Positions 17,376 through 25,567 of a stretch of DNA of 64,000 nt are shown in pieces. Both the position numbers and the translations under genes were made by a program. Under the pieces are notes generated by a model, which saw nothing but the letters and a program-made list of their open reading frames with translations, was not told the origin of the DNA and ran no database searches. Position 1 is the stretch's first letter. Every line of letters begins with the position of its first letter. The DNA is from CBDCAS01 sp965214015 (GTDB lineage Bacteria; Pseudomonadota; Gammaproteobacteria; Coxiellales; Coxiellaceae): NCBI GenBank assembly GCA_965214015.1, contig CBDCAS010000022.1:124001-188000 (forward strand). The letters are read 5' to 3'.

Positions 17376-17831
17376 ATGGGTGTTAAATCACTATTCAAAA
17401 AAGGGTTTGGTTCTGGCCTAAGTCCCAAAAAATGGGTTGGTTTTGATCAATTAAAATCAGATTCTATTAGCTTAGGGCAGATGATCAAGCGTGTTTTTAA
17501 ACGTTCACAAAAAGTTAAAAAAAAGGAAACTTTTGAGCAAGCAGTGAAGCGTTTTAATTTAACAGAAGCCGATATTCAAAAACGTATTAAATCCGCGAAA
17601 GAACTGGTAGTTATTTTTTTGGCTCTGAGTGCTGTTTTAATTGTTTATACTATTTATCAGTGGAGTGGAGGGCATATTGTCAGTGGCTTTATCTGCTTCA
17701 TTCTCTCTTTATTGATTTTAGCGTATGCGTTTCGTGAGCATTTCAACTTATTTCAGATGCGTTCTCGGCGTTTAGGATGTACTTATTCAGAGTGGTTTAA
17801 CAGCTTATTTAAAGGGGTCAAAATAAAATGA
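17376..17831 (+). CDS. icmV: Dot/Icm protein IcmV
   Basis: Inner-membrane Dot/Icm component, 151 aa, the family's normal size. The N-terminal ~75 residues are basic and cytosolic (GLSPKKWVGFDQLKS, ETFEQAVKRFNLTEADIQ). Two membrane segments follow at about residues 76-95 and 98-118, then a short basic tail (QMRSRRLGCTYSEWF). Its TGA overlaps the dotA ATG by four bases, so translation is coupled. The order icmV-dotA is conserved across Legionellales. Confidence 0.92.
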   Translation: MGVKSLFKKGFGSGLSPKKWVGFDQLKSDSISLGQMIKRVFKRSQKVKKKETFEQAVKRFNLTEADIQKRIKSAKELVVIFLALSAVLIVYTIYQWSGGHIVSGFICFILSLLILAYAFREHFNLFQMRSRRLGCTYSEWFNSLFKGVKIK

Positions 17832-20326
17832 AAAAATGGTATTCCAGCCTTTTTCTATTTTTAATATCAGGTCTTGCTTTTGCTGATTCTTCATGGAATG
17901 TGTCAGGTGATCCGACTCCAGTAACCAGCCATACTGATTTATCAGTAGCTTATTTAGCTCAAGTATTTGGTACAGTAGGTAATTCATTACAAGGCACTAG
18001 TGGCCAAATGTTGGGAATGCTGTTCTCAAAACTGAACCAAGGGGTGATGGTTGTCGCAGGCCTTTGGTTGGTTTATACCATTATTACTATTATATTACGT
18101 TCTGCAATGGATGGCTCTTTTATGGGCCCGAATAAAAATGTGTTCTGGATTGTGATTCGTATTGCATTAGCCTTTGCTATGTTAATTCCAGGCCCCATGA
18201 CTGGCTATAATATTATTCAAGATATTGTGATGAAAGTGGTCGTTGAGGGGGTTTCTCTAGCGGATCAAACATGGAATTATGGCCTTGATTATATTAGTGG
18301 TGGAGGTACCTTGTGGCATACGCCGGAAGAGTCAGGTGGTGGTAGCTCTATTATTTCTTCAAGCCAGGCAAAACAAATACTAAAACCAGCAGAATCGATC
18401 TTTAATGCCGAAGTCTGTATGATGGCAAGCTCGATGGAGAATGCTAACAACAATAGTAGTGCTTCTGGTAGCGGTATCGTTAATAATGGTCAGAGTGCTG
18501 TTACCTATAGTATCGTTGCTAATGATAATAATCATACCTTTAATTTTCCAGGTGTGGGCAATACAAAAAACTACTCAGCCAATATTCAAAACAGCAGTGA
18601 AACTCCTAACTGTGGTTCAGTAAAATGGACTAGTATTCAGGGGGCTACTCATAATTCTAATAGTCCACAATTGGCGAAAGCTGCCTTAAGTCAAATAGTC
18701 TATGACTTATTGCCTGCCGCTAAACAATATGCTTGTGCCAACTATCATGGTGGTAATGCTGTTTGTAGTGGTGTTGATACCGCATCCAGTGCGGTCTACC
18801 CGGATAGTCAAACAGCGGTATTTAATGGTTTAGTTAATTATGTCAATGGCGTCTACCCTTTAAATCAAGGAGAGCGCGCCAACTCAGCCAAGTTAGCGAT
18901 GAATTGGTTTTCCGATGCGAAACAAAGTGGTTGGATGATGGCAGGTCGTTATTATTGGGATCTGTCTCAAGTGCAGGCCTATGAAGGGGCGATAGGAGAT
19001 ATGGGCAGTTATGCACCTCCTAAATCAAGTGGTTACTCAGCAGCCACAGGTCAAAGTAGTACGCTTAAAAACTTTATGTCATCGGATAGTTTAAGCCATG
19101 CCTGGAATACTTATGTTAATGGTAGTGTATCATATCCTAATAGTGCTCTAAAACAGCTATCAAATTATAGTACAGCTTCAAGTAAAGGGGATACGGGTAA
19201 GCATTATCCTGAAGTAGCAAAAGATGCTGGCAATAAGATTTTAGATATCCTATTAGGAGGTATTATTGGTGATATCATCTCTTTGTTTGCTTTATTTAGC
19301 ACTCATGCGGGTCCATTTGGGATGGGTCCTGATCCAGTGTTATTTCTCCATGAAGTGGGGATGAAGTCGATCGCTATTGCCGGTGATATCTGGGTTGGTC
19401 TTGCGGGTGTAATTTTTGGTCTCTCAGTGGCAACTATAGTGTGTCAAGGATCCTTAAATCTAAGTACTCCTTTATCAGAAGTATCTGCTTGGATTAAACC
19501 GCCGTTAATGATCTTGGCATCTGCATTGCTTGGTGTAGGTGTATTACTGGGATACTATGTGCCACTCTATCCGTTTATGCTCTTTATTTTTGGAGTCATC
19601 GGTTGGATTATTTCTGTCATTGAAGCGATGGTAGCAGGACCATTGATTGCTTTTGGCCTGACTCATCCAGAAGGCCATGACTTTTTAGGCGAAGCCAAGC
19701 AGGGATTGGTATTATTACTTGGTATCTTCCTGCGACCTGTGCTCATGGTAATTGGCTTAATTGCAGGAATGATCCTCTCTTATGTATCACTAAGAATCTT
19801 AGTCTATACTTACTCTGGTTTTTTACAGGATATTTTCTATCAAGTGGGCCCTATTCCAGGAGCATCAGGGAGTATTGTTGCAGGTGCAGCAATGGCGACT
19901 ATCAATGTTTTTGCAGGCACAGGTTTGACATCAGCAGGCAGTATAATGCTCGGTCTGTTTACTTTTCCGTTAATGTTGGCGATTTTTGCGACCTTAGTCT
20001 ATGTAGTAACAAACCAATGCTTTAGCTTGATCTATGTATTGCCTGATTATATCTTGCGTTGGATTGGTGGGCCGCAGCAAGCATCAGCTGCCGGTGATAT
20101 GGCAAGACAGGTGCAAGGTGCGATGGGTCAGATGGGCAGTGCAGCAGGTGATGCAGGCACTAAAGCAGTACAGGCGAAACAAGAAGCAGATAAAGAGAAA
20201 GAAAAAAGTGGTGAAGGAGCGCATGGTGAAGGCTCTGTTACCGAGCATTCGACCGCTGGCGGAGGAGATGGAGGCAGTTCAGAGAGTGGTGGTGCTTCTG
20301 GAGGAACGCCAGCACCTACTGCGTAG
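17828..20326 (+). CDS. dotA: Dot/Icm polytopic inner-membrane protein DotA
   Basis: Large polytopic inner-membrane protein of the Dot/Icm system. A signal peptide (residues 1-20, ending LAFADS) precedes about eight membrane segments. Two lie near the N-terminus (with GLWLVYTIITIILRSAM), then comes a long periplasmic region (about residues 150-480), then the remaining segments and a cytosolic Ala/Gly/Glu-rich tail (after about 755). At 832 aa it is shorter than the ~1,050-aa Legionella protein; the difference is mostly in the periplasmic region. It follows icmV directly and is followed by a small acyl carrier protein gene. Confidence 0.93.
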   Translation: MKKWYSSLFLFLISGLAFADSSWNVSGDPTPVTSHTDLSVAYLAQVFGTVGNSLQGTSGQMLGMLFSKLNQGVMVVAGLWLVYTIITIILRSAMDGSFMGPNKNVFWIVIRIALAFAMLIPGPMTGYNIIQDIVMKVVVEGVSLADQTWNYGLDYISGGGTLWHTPEESGGGSSIISSSQAKQILKPAESIFNAEVCMMASSMENANNNSSASGSGIVNNGQSAVTYSIVANDNNHTFNFPGVGNTKNYSANIQNSSETPNCGSVKWTSIQGATHNSNSPQLAKAALSQIVYDLLPAAKQYACANYHGGNAVCSGVDTASSAVYPDSQTAVFNGLVNYVNGVYPLNQGERANSAKLAMNWFSDAKQSGWMMAGRYYWDLSQVQAYEGAIGDMGSYAPPKSSGYSAATGQSSTLKNFMSSDSLSHAWNTYVNGSVSYPNSALKQLSNYSTASSKGDTGKHYPEVAKDAGNKILDILLGGIIGDIISLFALFSTHAGPFGMGPDPVLFLHEVGMKSIAIAGDIWVGLAGVIFGLSVATIVCQGSLNLSTPLSEVSAWIKPPLMILASALLGVGVLLGYYVPLYPFMLFIFGVIGWIISVIEAMVAGPLIAFGLTHPEGHDFLGEAKQGLVLLLGIFLRPVLMVIGLIAGMILSYVSLRILVYTYSGFLQDIFYQVGPIPGASGSIVAGAAMATINVFAGTGLTSAGSIMLGLFTFPLMLAIFATLVYVVTNQCFSLIYVLPDYILRWIGGPQQASAAGDMARQVQGAMGQMGSAAGDAGTKAVQAKQEADKEKEKSGEGAHGEGSVTEHSTAGGGDGGSSESGGASGGTPAPTA

Positions 20327-20357
20327 CACTTCCTTTTTAGCAAGCTTAGATTAAAAG

Positions 20358-20597
20358 ATGAAAGAAGTTGTAGAACAGCTAAAACAAGTGATCAGTGATC
20401 ACCTAGATGTAGATAAAAACAAAATTCATTCGACAACTTCTTTTACCGATGAGTTAGAGGTTGATTCTTTAGATGCCTTGGATTTATTAATGGCCATTAA
20501 TGAGGAGTTTAATATCCACATTCCTGCTGAAAAACTTTCTGATATACAGACAGTTCAGGATATGGAAAAGGAAGTCCTTTATAGAATCTCTCGTTAA
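20358..20597 (+). CDS. Acyl carrier protein-like protein downstream of dotA
   Basis: A 79-aa acidic four-helix carrier protein. The phosphopantetheine attachment motif is DSLDALDLL with Ser37, followed by MAINEEFNIHIPAEKLSDI, which is typical of ACPs. It is probably not the housekeeping AcpP, which normally sits in the fab cluster and has a slightly different motif region. It lies 31 bases after dotA on the same strand, so it is probably co-transcribed with the secretion genes. Its acyl group and partner enzymes are not visible here. Confidence 0.85.
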   Translation: MKEVVEQLKQVISDHLDVDKNKIHSTTSFTDELEVDSLDALDLLMAINEEFNIHIPAEKLSDIQTVQDMEKEVLYRISR

Positions 20598-20666
20598 TTT
20601 GATCTCAATCTCCACATTTTTCGCTTCAGTTAAACCAATGTAAACAGACTCTCATCTCTTTAAGCT

Positions 20667-22028
20667 TCAACCCTTATTTTTTTTATTTAATTTAGCCAGT
20701 GATGCCAACATACTAATCGGTATTTGTAATGTAAAGCAGAGTGTTAATATAAAGATGACTAAAACTATAATCGAGATTCCAGAAGGTAAATATAGATAAA
20801 TTGTCACTAACATTATTTGGAACAGCTTGCGAAAATAAAAATAAGGGTCACGATGTTTATAAAAATCATCTCTCGGTAAATAACATTGAATCAGCATAGG
20901 GAGTACTTTTTTCTTAGTTAATACAATCAGTAAATAAATAAAAGCAAGTAAGGATAAGAGGCTAGTGATCAATGGTGCTTGTGACAGAGTATTGAAGATT
21001 TCTGGAAACAGGTAGATAAATAACGCTAATACACTGGGCAGTATTAATAGGCTTAGCATAAGGGTGCGAATAGAATAGCCGCGCGAGTATTTTGCCATAT
21101 GAGCAGCAATAAGTGGCGTCCAGCCAATCCACCAAGCGGAAGAGAAAATGATCCAAAGTGTCATTGAATTTTTTCGCTCTAACCATGTAATTAAACGAGG
21201 GGGAGTTAACGATAATTGACCTAGATGGCTAAAGAGGGTGTTCATTAATAGGATCAGGAAGGCAAACAATATCAAAGTAGTGATTGTAGAAATAAACAGC
21301 GGTATTTTAGGATTTAATAATTGTTTATTTATTTTTTTAAAAGGCTTTGTGAAGCCAAATACAATGATCATAAAAGCAATAATCATTGTTTTGATGCAAA
21401 AGCCGGTTAGTAATGGTGTGGTATGAGGCATAGTCACTGATGCAATCAGCAAAGTCATAAAGCCAAAAGTAATAGCGATGACGATAAACGTAGCAGCGCG
21501 TGCCTGGACATTAAGCACTGTACCTAATACCGTTTTAGCATTGGATTTTAATAATGGAAATAAAGTCGTATGGATGTAGGCATCTTGGTGTTTAATATAA
21601 CTTATATAAGCAAGTTGGCCCGCATATAATGCATAGATTGCCCAAGGGAATAGACCGTTGTGGTAGAGTAGTGTTTCAGTGGTTTGATACATTATATTGG
21701 AGTGTGGCTCCTGAGTTGTTAAGGGGAGCCAATGTGAAAACACTAAGGCGATTCCAATAAATACAAAAATTAACGTCAGTTGTAGTAAAAATAACTGGGC
21801 AAGCCATGATACAAAATGGCGTTGTCGTTTGTCAGTTGCCTTTGTTGTGAGTTTAATTGTGCCAAAGGGTGAGATAGATAGTACTAAGACTGTCACTAAT
21901 ACCAGCCAATGAATCCAATATGCTTTCATGACTGCATGACTTGCAAATTCAATCAGAAGCAAGCTCACTACTGCAATGCTAAAGCCAATGCCATAGAGTA
22001 ATTTAGTATGTGCTTTAGCATACTCCAT
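20667..22028 (-). CDS. BCCT-like multi-pass membrane protein, last gene of the dotDCB operon
   Basis: A 453-aa protein with about 11-12 membrane segments. The segment SAWWIGWTPLIAAHMAKYSR followed by GYSIRT resembles the BCCT (betaine/carnitine/choline transporter) signature, where WWxxWxPFVxxFIARISRGRTIRE is usual. The remaining sequence is divergent and lacks an obvious aromatic substrate box, so transport of a betaine-type solute is uncertain. It starts 16 bases after the dotB stop, on the same strand. It could be a transporter adapted to serve, or simply co-expressed with, the secretion machine. Confidence 0.65.
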   Translation of the reverse strand: MEYAKAHTKLLYGIGFSIAVVSLLLIEFASHAVMKAYWIHWLVLVTVLVLSISPFGTIKLTTKATDKRQRHFVSWLAQLFLLQLTLIFVFIGIALVFSHWLPLTTQEPHSNIMYQTTETLLYHNGLFPWAIYALYAGQLAYISYIKHQDAYIHTTLFPLLKSNAKTVLGTVLNVQARAATFIVIAITFGFMTLLIASVTMPHTTPLLTGFCIKTMIIAFMIIVFGFTKPFKKINKQLLNPKIPLFISTITTLILFAFLILLMNTLFSHLGQLSLTPPRLITWLERKNSMTLWIIFSSAWWIGWTPLIAAHMAKYSRGYSIRTLMLSLLILPSVLALFIYLFPEIFNTLSQAPLITSLLSLLAFIYLLIVLTKKKVLPMLIQCYLPRDDFYKHRDPYFYFRKLFQIMLVTIYLYLPSGISIIVLVIFILTLCFTLQIPISMLASLAKLNKKNKG

Positions 22029-22044
22029 TATGCGCTTGCCTTTT

Positions 22045-23175
22045 TTATTCTCTCAGTCTTGCTGTTAGGATGTGATAGGTTCGTTCAGAAATCAAGTCGG
22101 CTTTGTATTTTGCTTCCACATCAATGCGCATCGGCTGGCCGTATTGTTTAAGTAGAGTGCGTATTGTCGCTGTAATCTGTTCCGGATCACTCTCTAGTAA
22201 CAGGTCACGTACGACTTCATTAAACACTAGATATTCACGCAGTGCTACACGCTGACCGTCTGTTGAAGGCACTAGCCGTTGCCAGACAATAAGACGCATC
22301 GTTTCAATAATATCTATAGTACGTCCGATACGCTCTTCACGCGGAAAACTGCCCACTAAGCGACGGATGGTTTCAGCTACTCCGTTACTGTGTAAGGTGG
22401 TCCAACAAGGGTGACCTGTGAGTGCTGCTTCGAGTAAGGCACTGATCGTGTCAGAATCCCGTAATTCACCGACAAATATTCCATGAGGTTTGCGACGTAA
22501 TGCATTGCGTATGCCAGCAGCGAAAGAGGGCAGATGTTTAGGAATTTCAGATTGGCTTACTATAGCAGAGGGCATATCAATCGTATCATAGACAAACTCA
22601 ATCGGTGCTTCATAGCTTAAAATTTTACGATTGCTGCAAGGATGGCAGACCATCTCTTTAATGATTGAGGCAAGTAGCGTGCTTTTACCTGATCCAGTGG
22701 TCCCTGTGATATAAACTACACCATCATTGGGTGTGCAGGCGTCTATAATTGCCTGTGGTAAGTCAAGCGTAGTCAGGTCAGGGGGTGTAGAAGGAATCAT
22801 ACGGATCGTGATTTGAATGCCTTCATGGCCTTCTACATAACAGCCTGTGCCGTTTATGCGGTAACGAAAGCGCTCGCTCCGATTGGGGCGCACTTCATAG
22901 TGAGTATCCAGGTCATGACCTCGCATAATTTGTGTGGTTCCATTTGGGCCATAAAGTGCATTGAGCAGATCGCCTGTTTCTGCATTGGTAAGATGACGTT
23001 TGGTAATAGGGTAGAGTCGACCGAGTACTTCCACCATAACAGGTGAACCGGTTTGAATAGTCATGTCAGAAGCTTGAATACGTTGTGAATACACTAAGAG
23101 TGCCTCAATATGATGTGCCTCAAAACGTGAGGGCTCTTTTAGATAAAGGAACTGTTTAGAGTCTTGTGATTCCAT
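22045..23175 (-). CDS. dotB: Dot/Icm hexameric secretion ATPase DotB
   Basis: Cytosolic traffic ATPase of the VirB11/PilT superfamily that energises the Dot/Icm machine. The Walker A GTTGSGKS is at about residues 158-165. The Asp-box-like segment is FVGELRDSDTI, and the His box is GHPCWTTLHSNGVAETIRRL. I use ATG 23175 (MESQDSKQF), giving 376 aa, the family length; the longer frame to 23241 would run into dotC. The three-gene order dotD-dotC-dotB matches Legionella and Coxiella. Confidence 0.95.
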   Translation of the reverse strand: MESQDSKQFLYLKEPSRFEAHHIEALLVYSQRIQASDMTIQTGSPVMVEVLGRLYPITKRHLTNAETGDLLNALYGPNGTTQIMRGHDLDTHYEVRPNRSERFRYRINGTGCYVEGHEGIQITIRMIPSTPPDLTTLDLPQAIIDACTPNDGVVYITGTTGSGKSTLLASIIKEMVCHPCSNRKILSYEAPIEFVYDTIDMPSAIVSQSEIPKHLPSFAAGIRNALRRKPHGIFVGELRDSDTISALLEAALTGHPCWTTLHSNGVAETIRRLVGSFPREERIGRTIDIIETMRLIVWQRLVPSTDGQRVALREYLVFNEVVRDLLLESDPEQITATIRTLLKQYGQPMRIDVEAKYKADLISERTYHILTARLRE

Positions 23176-23206
23176 TTTACATCTACTTAACTGATGTAGC
23201 TTTGTT

Positions 23207-24007
23207 TTATTGCGTAATAACAGGGTTCCAGCGACTCGCATCAGGCTGTAATTGAGGTGTTGCTGTTATACGTAATACCTCATCTTTAATACGAATTTGG
23301 TGGCCGTTACCAGTAATACCAAGGTCTGCTTTGGCAACATAAGGTTTGCTCACCATATGTTGTGCCAGCAATTTATTATAAAGTACCATACCATCGTAAT
23401 CTCTTCTTAAACGAGCTACATTTTCACGAAAAATAGCATCGGCTTGTTGTAGTCCAGAAATCCAGCCTTGTTGTAAGTAGTGATTCCAGGCTTGTGCTTC
23501 TGCTTGAGTGGTAGGAAGCAATGTTTTATTAGGTAAGCTGGGTTTTTTGTAGTTCATCCATAAGTAGGTCCGCCATGTAGGCGCTACAGTGACAAAATGA
23601 GCATTTTTAACCATTTTATAAGTTTTCGCAGCAAGACGGATGGTATGGTCATCAGCTAAATTAAGATCATTATCGGATTGGGTGATCACAGGGGGGATTA
23701 TATTATTATTGATCAGTAATTGATTAAAATTAAATACATGATCCAGGTGACGTGATGCTTGTTGTAATGCTTGGTTAATGTGTAAGGAGCGCCAGGCCAG
23801 AGCACCGCGTGCACCCAGTTGAGTGGCTGTTTCTTTGATAGCTTGCAGGCGAATAGGATTTATTTGATCGTTAGTATCGGGTAGATTTTTCAAATTCACA
23901 TAGCCTACCTCTGCTGTCAGGGTCGGTATTTGAGTGGCGAAAATGCTTATACTCAAAGTCATAAAGAGACTGACGATGGTAATTTTTAATTGATATCTCT
24001 TGCCCAT
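23207..24007 (-). CDS. dotC: Dot/Icm protein DotC, without a lipobox
   Basis: Component of the outer-membrane DotC-DotD-DotH core complex. Conserved segments are IKETATQLGARGALAWRS, FNFNQLLINNNIIPPV, PTWRTYLWMNY and KADLGITGNGHQIRI. Length is 266 aa, against about 300 in Legionella, and the C-terminus ends soon after VLRITATPQ. The N-terminus is a hydrophobic signal (residues 8-25) ending FATQ, with no cysteine. Legionella DotC is a lipoprotein, so the membrane anchor seems lost here, or the protein is processed by signal peptidase I. Confidence 0.92.
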   Translation of the reverse strand: MGKRYQLKITIVSLFMTLSISIFATQIPTLTAEVGYVNLKNLPDTNDQINPIRLQAIKETATQLGARGALAWRSLHINQALQQASRHLDHVFNFNQLLINNNIIPPVITQSDNDLNLADDHTIRLAAKTYKMVKNAHFVTVAPTWRTYLWMNYKKPSLPNKTLLPTTQAEAQAWNHYLQQGWISGLQQADAIFRENVARLRRDYDGMVLYNKLLAQHMVSKPYVAKADLGITGNGHQIRIKDEVLRITATPQLQPDASRWNPVITQ

Positions 24008-24033
24008 ATTAAATCCATCTCTCTCAAACTGTT

Positions 24034-24549
24034 TTAGTGATAACGCAACTCAATGATCTGCTGGCTCGAATAAATCTTAATGGTCGCAGTGGGTTGTGCT
24101 TGTAATGTAATATTACGCAAAATGCTGCCTAATGTCTGATGATCTGAATTAATATTAATGATGACAGGAATTGCCGGTTTTCTACCGAGTACTTGAAAAT
24201 GATAACCAGCAGCAGCGGCAATATGTGATACAACTGGTTCAATAGGACCATTCCAATTGAGAGAGGCAAGATGTGATAGACCCTTTGAGTTATTTGCTTT
24301 AGGGAGTTTAATTCCTGGGTGTTGCGCCATTTGAATCGCTGACAGTTGTTGTAAAGAATGGCCGATAGAAGTCGATGCTTCCGCTATTTGTGCTTGGGCA
24401 TGTTCGTTATTGGTTTTAATAGGGGCACTATTGGCAGTAATGTATTTTAGGTTTAAATTGACCTCTCTGGCACTTTCGTTGGCACAACCCGCTAAAGTAG
24501 CCACACTGGCAGTAATTAGAATAGTGAGTAACTTTTTGGATTTTGTCAT
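24034..24549 (-). CDS. dotD: Dot/Icm lipoprotein DotD
   Basis: Outer-membrane lipoprotein of the core complex, needed with DotC to localise DotH. The ATG at 24549 gives 171 aa with signal KLLTILITASVATLAGC, a clear lipobox with Cys near residue 21. The longer frame to 24612 begins upstream of the predicted transcription start and is rejected. The C-terminal ~80 residues (PIEPVVSHIAAAAGYHFQV, PVIININSDHQTLGSILRN) match the secretin-N-like fold reported for DotD. First gene of the minus-strand dotDCB operon. Confidence 0.93.
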   Translation of the reverse strand: MTKSKKLLTILITASVATLAGCANESAREVNLNLKYITANSAPIKTNNEHAQAQIAEASTSIGHSLQQLSAIQMAQHPGIKLPKANNSKGLSHLASLNWNGPIEPVVSHIAAAAGYHFQVLGRKPAIPVIININSDHQTLGSILRNITLQAQPTATIKIYSSQQIIELRYH

Positions 24550-24598
24550 TTTTTTCTCATTCTTATGTGTCGTATAGGTACGGCTTATTGGATTCTCC

Positions 24599-24641
24599 AT
24601 TCTATGGAACAAAGCTTAAGAGAATATTAAGGAAAAGGAGA
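24599..24641. promoter_or_regulatory. Shared PmrA-type control region of dotD (-) and icmT (+)
   Basis: On the minus strand, CTTAA (24631-24627), six bases, CTTAA (24620-24616), eleven bases and TAGAAT (24604-24599) form a complete promoter toward dotD. Its start lies about 43 bases before the dotD ATG. The same block on the + strand reads CTTAA (24615-24619), six bases, ATTAA (24626-24630), which could serve icmT. The + strand -10 candidate (GATACC, then ACCTAG) is weak. Confidence 0.7.
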
Positions 24642-24704
24642 GATACCTAGTTAAGTCTAGTTTATTAGGTGCAATTGAGCCTGAAATTGGTTAAGGTTAG
24701 GCTT

Positions 24705-24962
24705 ATGAAAATGAATACACAAGCCCACTGGCGAGATTCGGCGCGCCCGATTAAATTTTTTATTTGGGATGGGAAGGCTGCGTTTCCTCTATTACTATTT
24801 CTTTTTCATATGCAAGTTTGGACACTGTGCGTTGCTATTGTCGGTATGGTCTTTTTTACGATATTAAATCGCTATGGATTTACTCCGAGAGTGTTTTTTC
24901 GCTGGCTGCGATCTACGATAGCAGGGCCTCGTAAACTAGCGATTCCATGGTGGATGCAGTAA
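24705..24962 (+). CDS. icmT: Dot/Icm protein IcmT
   Basis: Small inner-membrane Dot/Icm protein (85 aa), linked in Legionella to pore formation and host cell exit. Visible pattern: HWRDSARPIKFFIWDGKAAF, a membrane segment pair at about residues 25-58, and the basic tail RWLRSTIAGPRKLAIPWW. The ATG at 24705 follows AAGG with eight bases between, better than the ATG six bases later. The stop overlaps the icmS ATG (TAATG). Confidence 0.92.
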   Translation: MKMNTQAHWRDSARPIKFFIWDGKAAFPLLLFLFHMQVWTLCVAIVGMVFFTILNRYGFTPRVFFRWLRSTIAGPRKLAIPWWMQ

Positions 24963-25300
24963 TGGACTTATCTCATAAACTGGTTAATATTGCTAAAACA
25001 ATGGGATATCATTTTACTCTAAAAGGACGTCCAGTGCCCTATACTGAAGTATTTGCAGCAGCAGGTTTGCTCCCTGGTTTAGCTAAAAGAGCGGATCAGT
25101 TAGCCTCACTTTGTTTAGGCTATGGTCTTGGTGCCAGTTATGAAGATGTTGAGGAATCGCTTCTTGGGGCTAGCGTGACTTTTGATGAATTTACGCCAGA
25201 TGTTTTACGCCTCTTTTGTATTACCGATGTACTTTTTGAAATCGTTAAAATGGCCCCTGATCCAGATCAGATTGCGCTAGATGAGCTCATATATGATTAG
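24962..25300 (+). CDS. icmS: Dot/Icm secretion chaperone IcmS
   Basis: Acidic cytosolic adaptor that works with IcmW on DotL to present effectors; 112 aa, the family length. Recognisable segments are MDLSHKLVNIAKTMGYHF, GRPVPYTEVFAAAGLLPGL and SVTFDEFTPDVLRLFCITDV. The ATG at 24962 overlaps the icmT stop, a more natural start than the upstream GTG inside icmT. icmT-icmS adjacency is conserved. Confidence 0.94.
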   Translation: MDLSHKLVNIAKTMGYHFTLKGRPVPYTEVFAAAGLLPGLAKRADQLASLCLGYGLGASYEDVEESLLGASVTFDEFTPDVLRLFCITDVLFEIVKMAPDPDQIALDELIYD

Positions 25301-25354
25301 AGGTGTGTATAGACTTCTATTAGCTTATTATCCTTAAATGACTTTATCTATTTC

Positions 25355-25387
25355 CTTAATACTTTCTTAAGGTTTAAGGTGTAGAAT
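25355..25387 (+). promoter_or_regulatory. PmrA-type promoter of the icmR-position gene and icmQ
   Basis: CTTAA (25355-25359), six bases, CTTAA (25366-25370), eleven bases, then TAGAAT (25382-25387). A further CTTAA at 25333-25337 is exactly two 11-base periods upstream. With normal -10 to start spacing, transcription would begin at about 25394, which is the first base of the 55-aa ORF. The mRNA may therefore be leaderless. Confidence 0.75.
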
Positions 25388-25393
25388 GAATGT

Positions 25394-25561
25394 ATGAATC
25401 TTAATCAAGAAAATAATGCTGCAGTGTTGGCAAAAGAAGTAATAGATAGAGTTGGTGAGTTTGTTAGACCATTAAAAAATAGTTTAGCTTTTACTAGCGA
25501 TCGTTTAGATTTAAGCAATAAATCTCCACAATCTGGTAATCGAAATAGTTTGTTAGGTTAG
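25394..25561 (+). CDS. 55-aa ORF at the icmR position; candidate IcmR functional homologue (FIR)
   Basis: ATG 25394 to TAG 25561 encodes 55 residues beginning MNLNQENNAAVLAKEVIDRV and ending NRNSLLG. Residues ~8-33 could form one amphipathic helix; the tail is polar and Ser/Asn-rich. It lies between icmS and icmQ, 6 bases before icmQ. In Legionellales this slot always holds a gene whose product binds IcmQ, but the genes are unrelated in sequence (IcmR in Legionella, other FIR proteins elsewhere). No sequence similarity is claimed; the call rests on position, promoter and helix. No ribosome site is seen, consistent with a leaderless start. Confidence 0.6.
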   Translation: MNLNQENNAAVLAKEVIDRVGEFVRPLKNSLAFTSDRLDLSNKSPQSGNRNSLLG

Positions 25562-25567
25562 TAGGTT

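Noticed and set aside
24669..24704. Upstream extension of icmT to a TTG/GTG start at 24669
   Set aside because: The ATG at 24705 has a better ribosome site and the resulting length matches the IcmT family.
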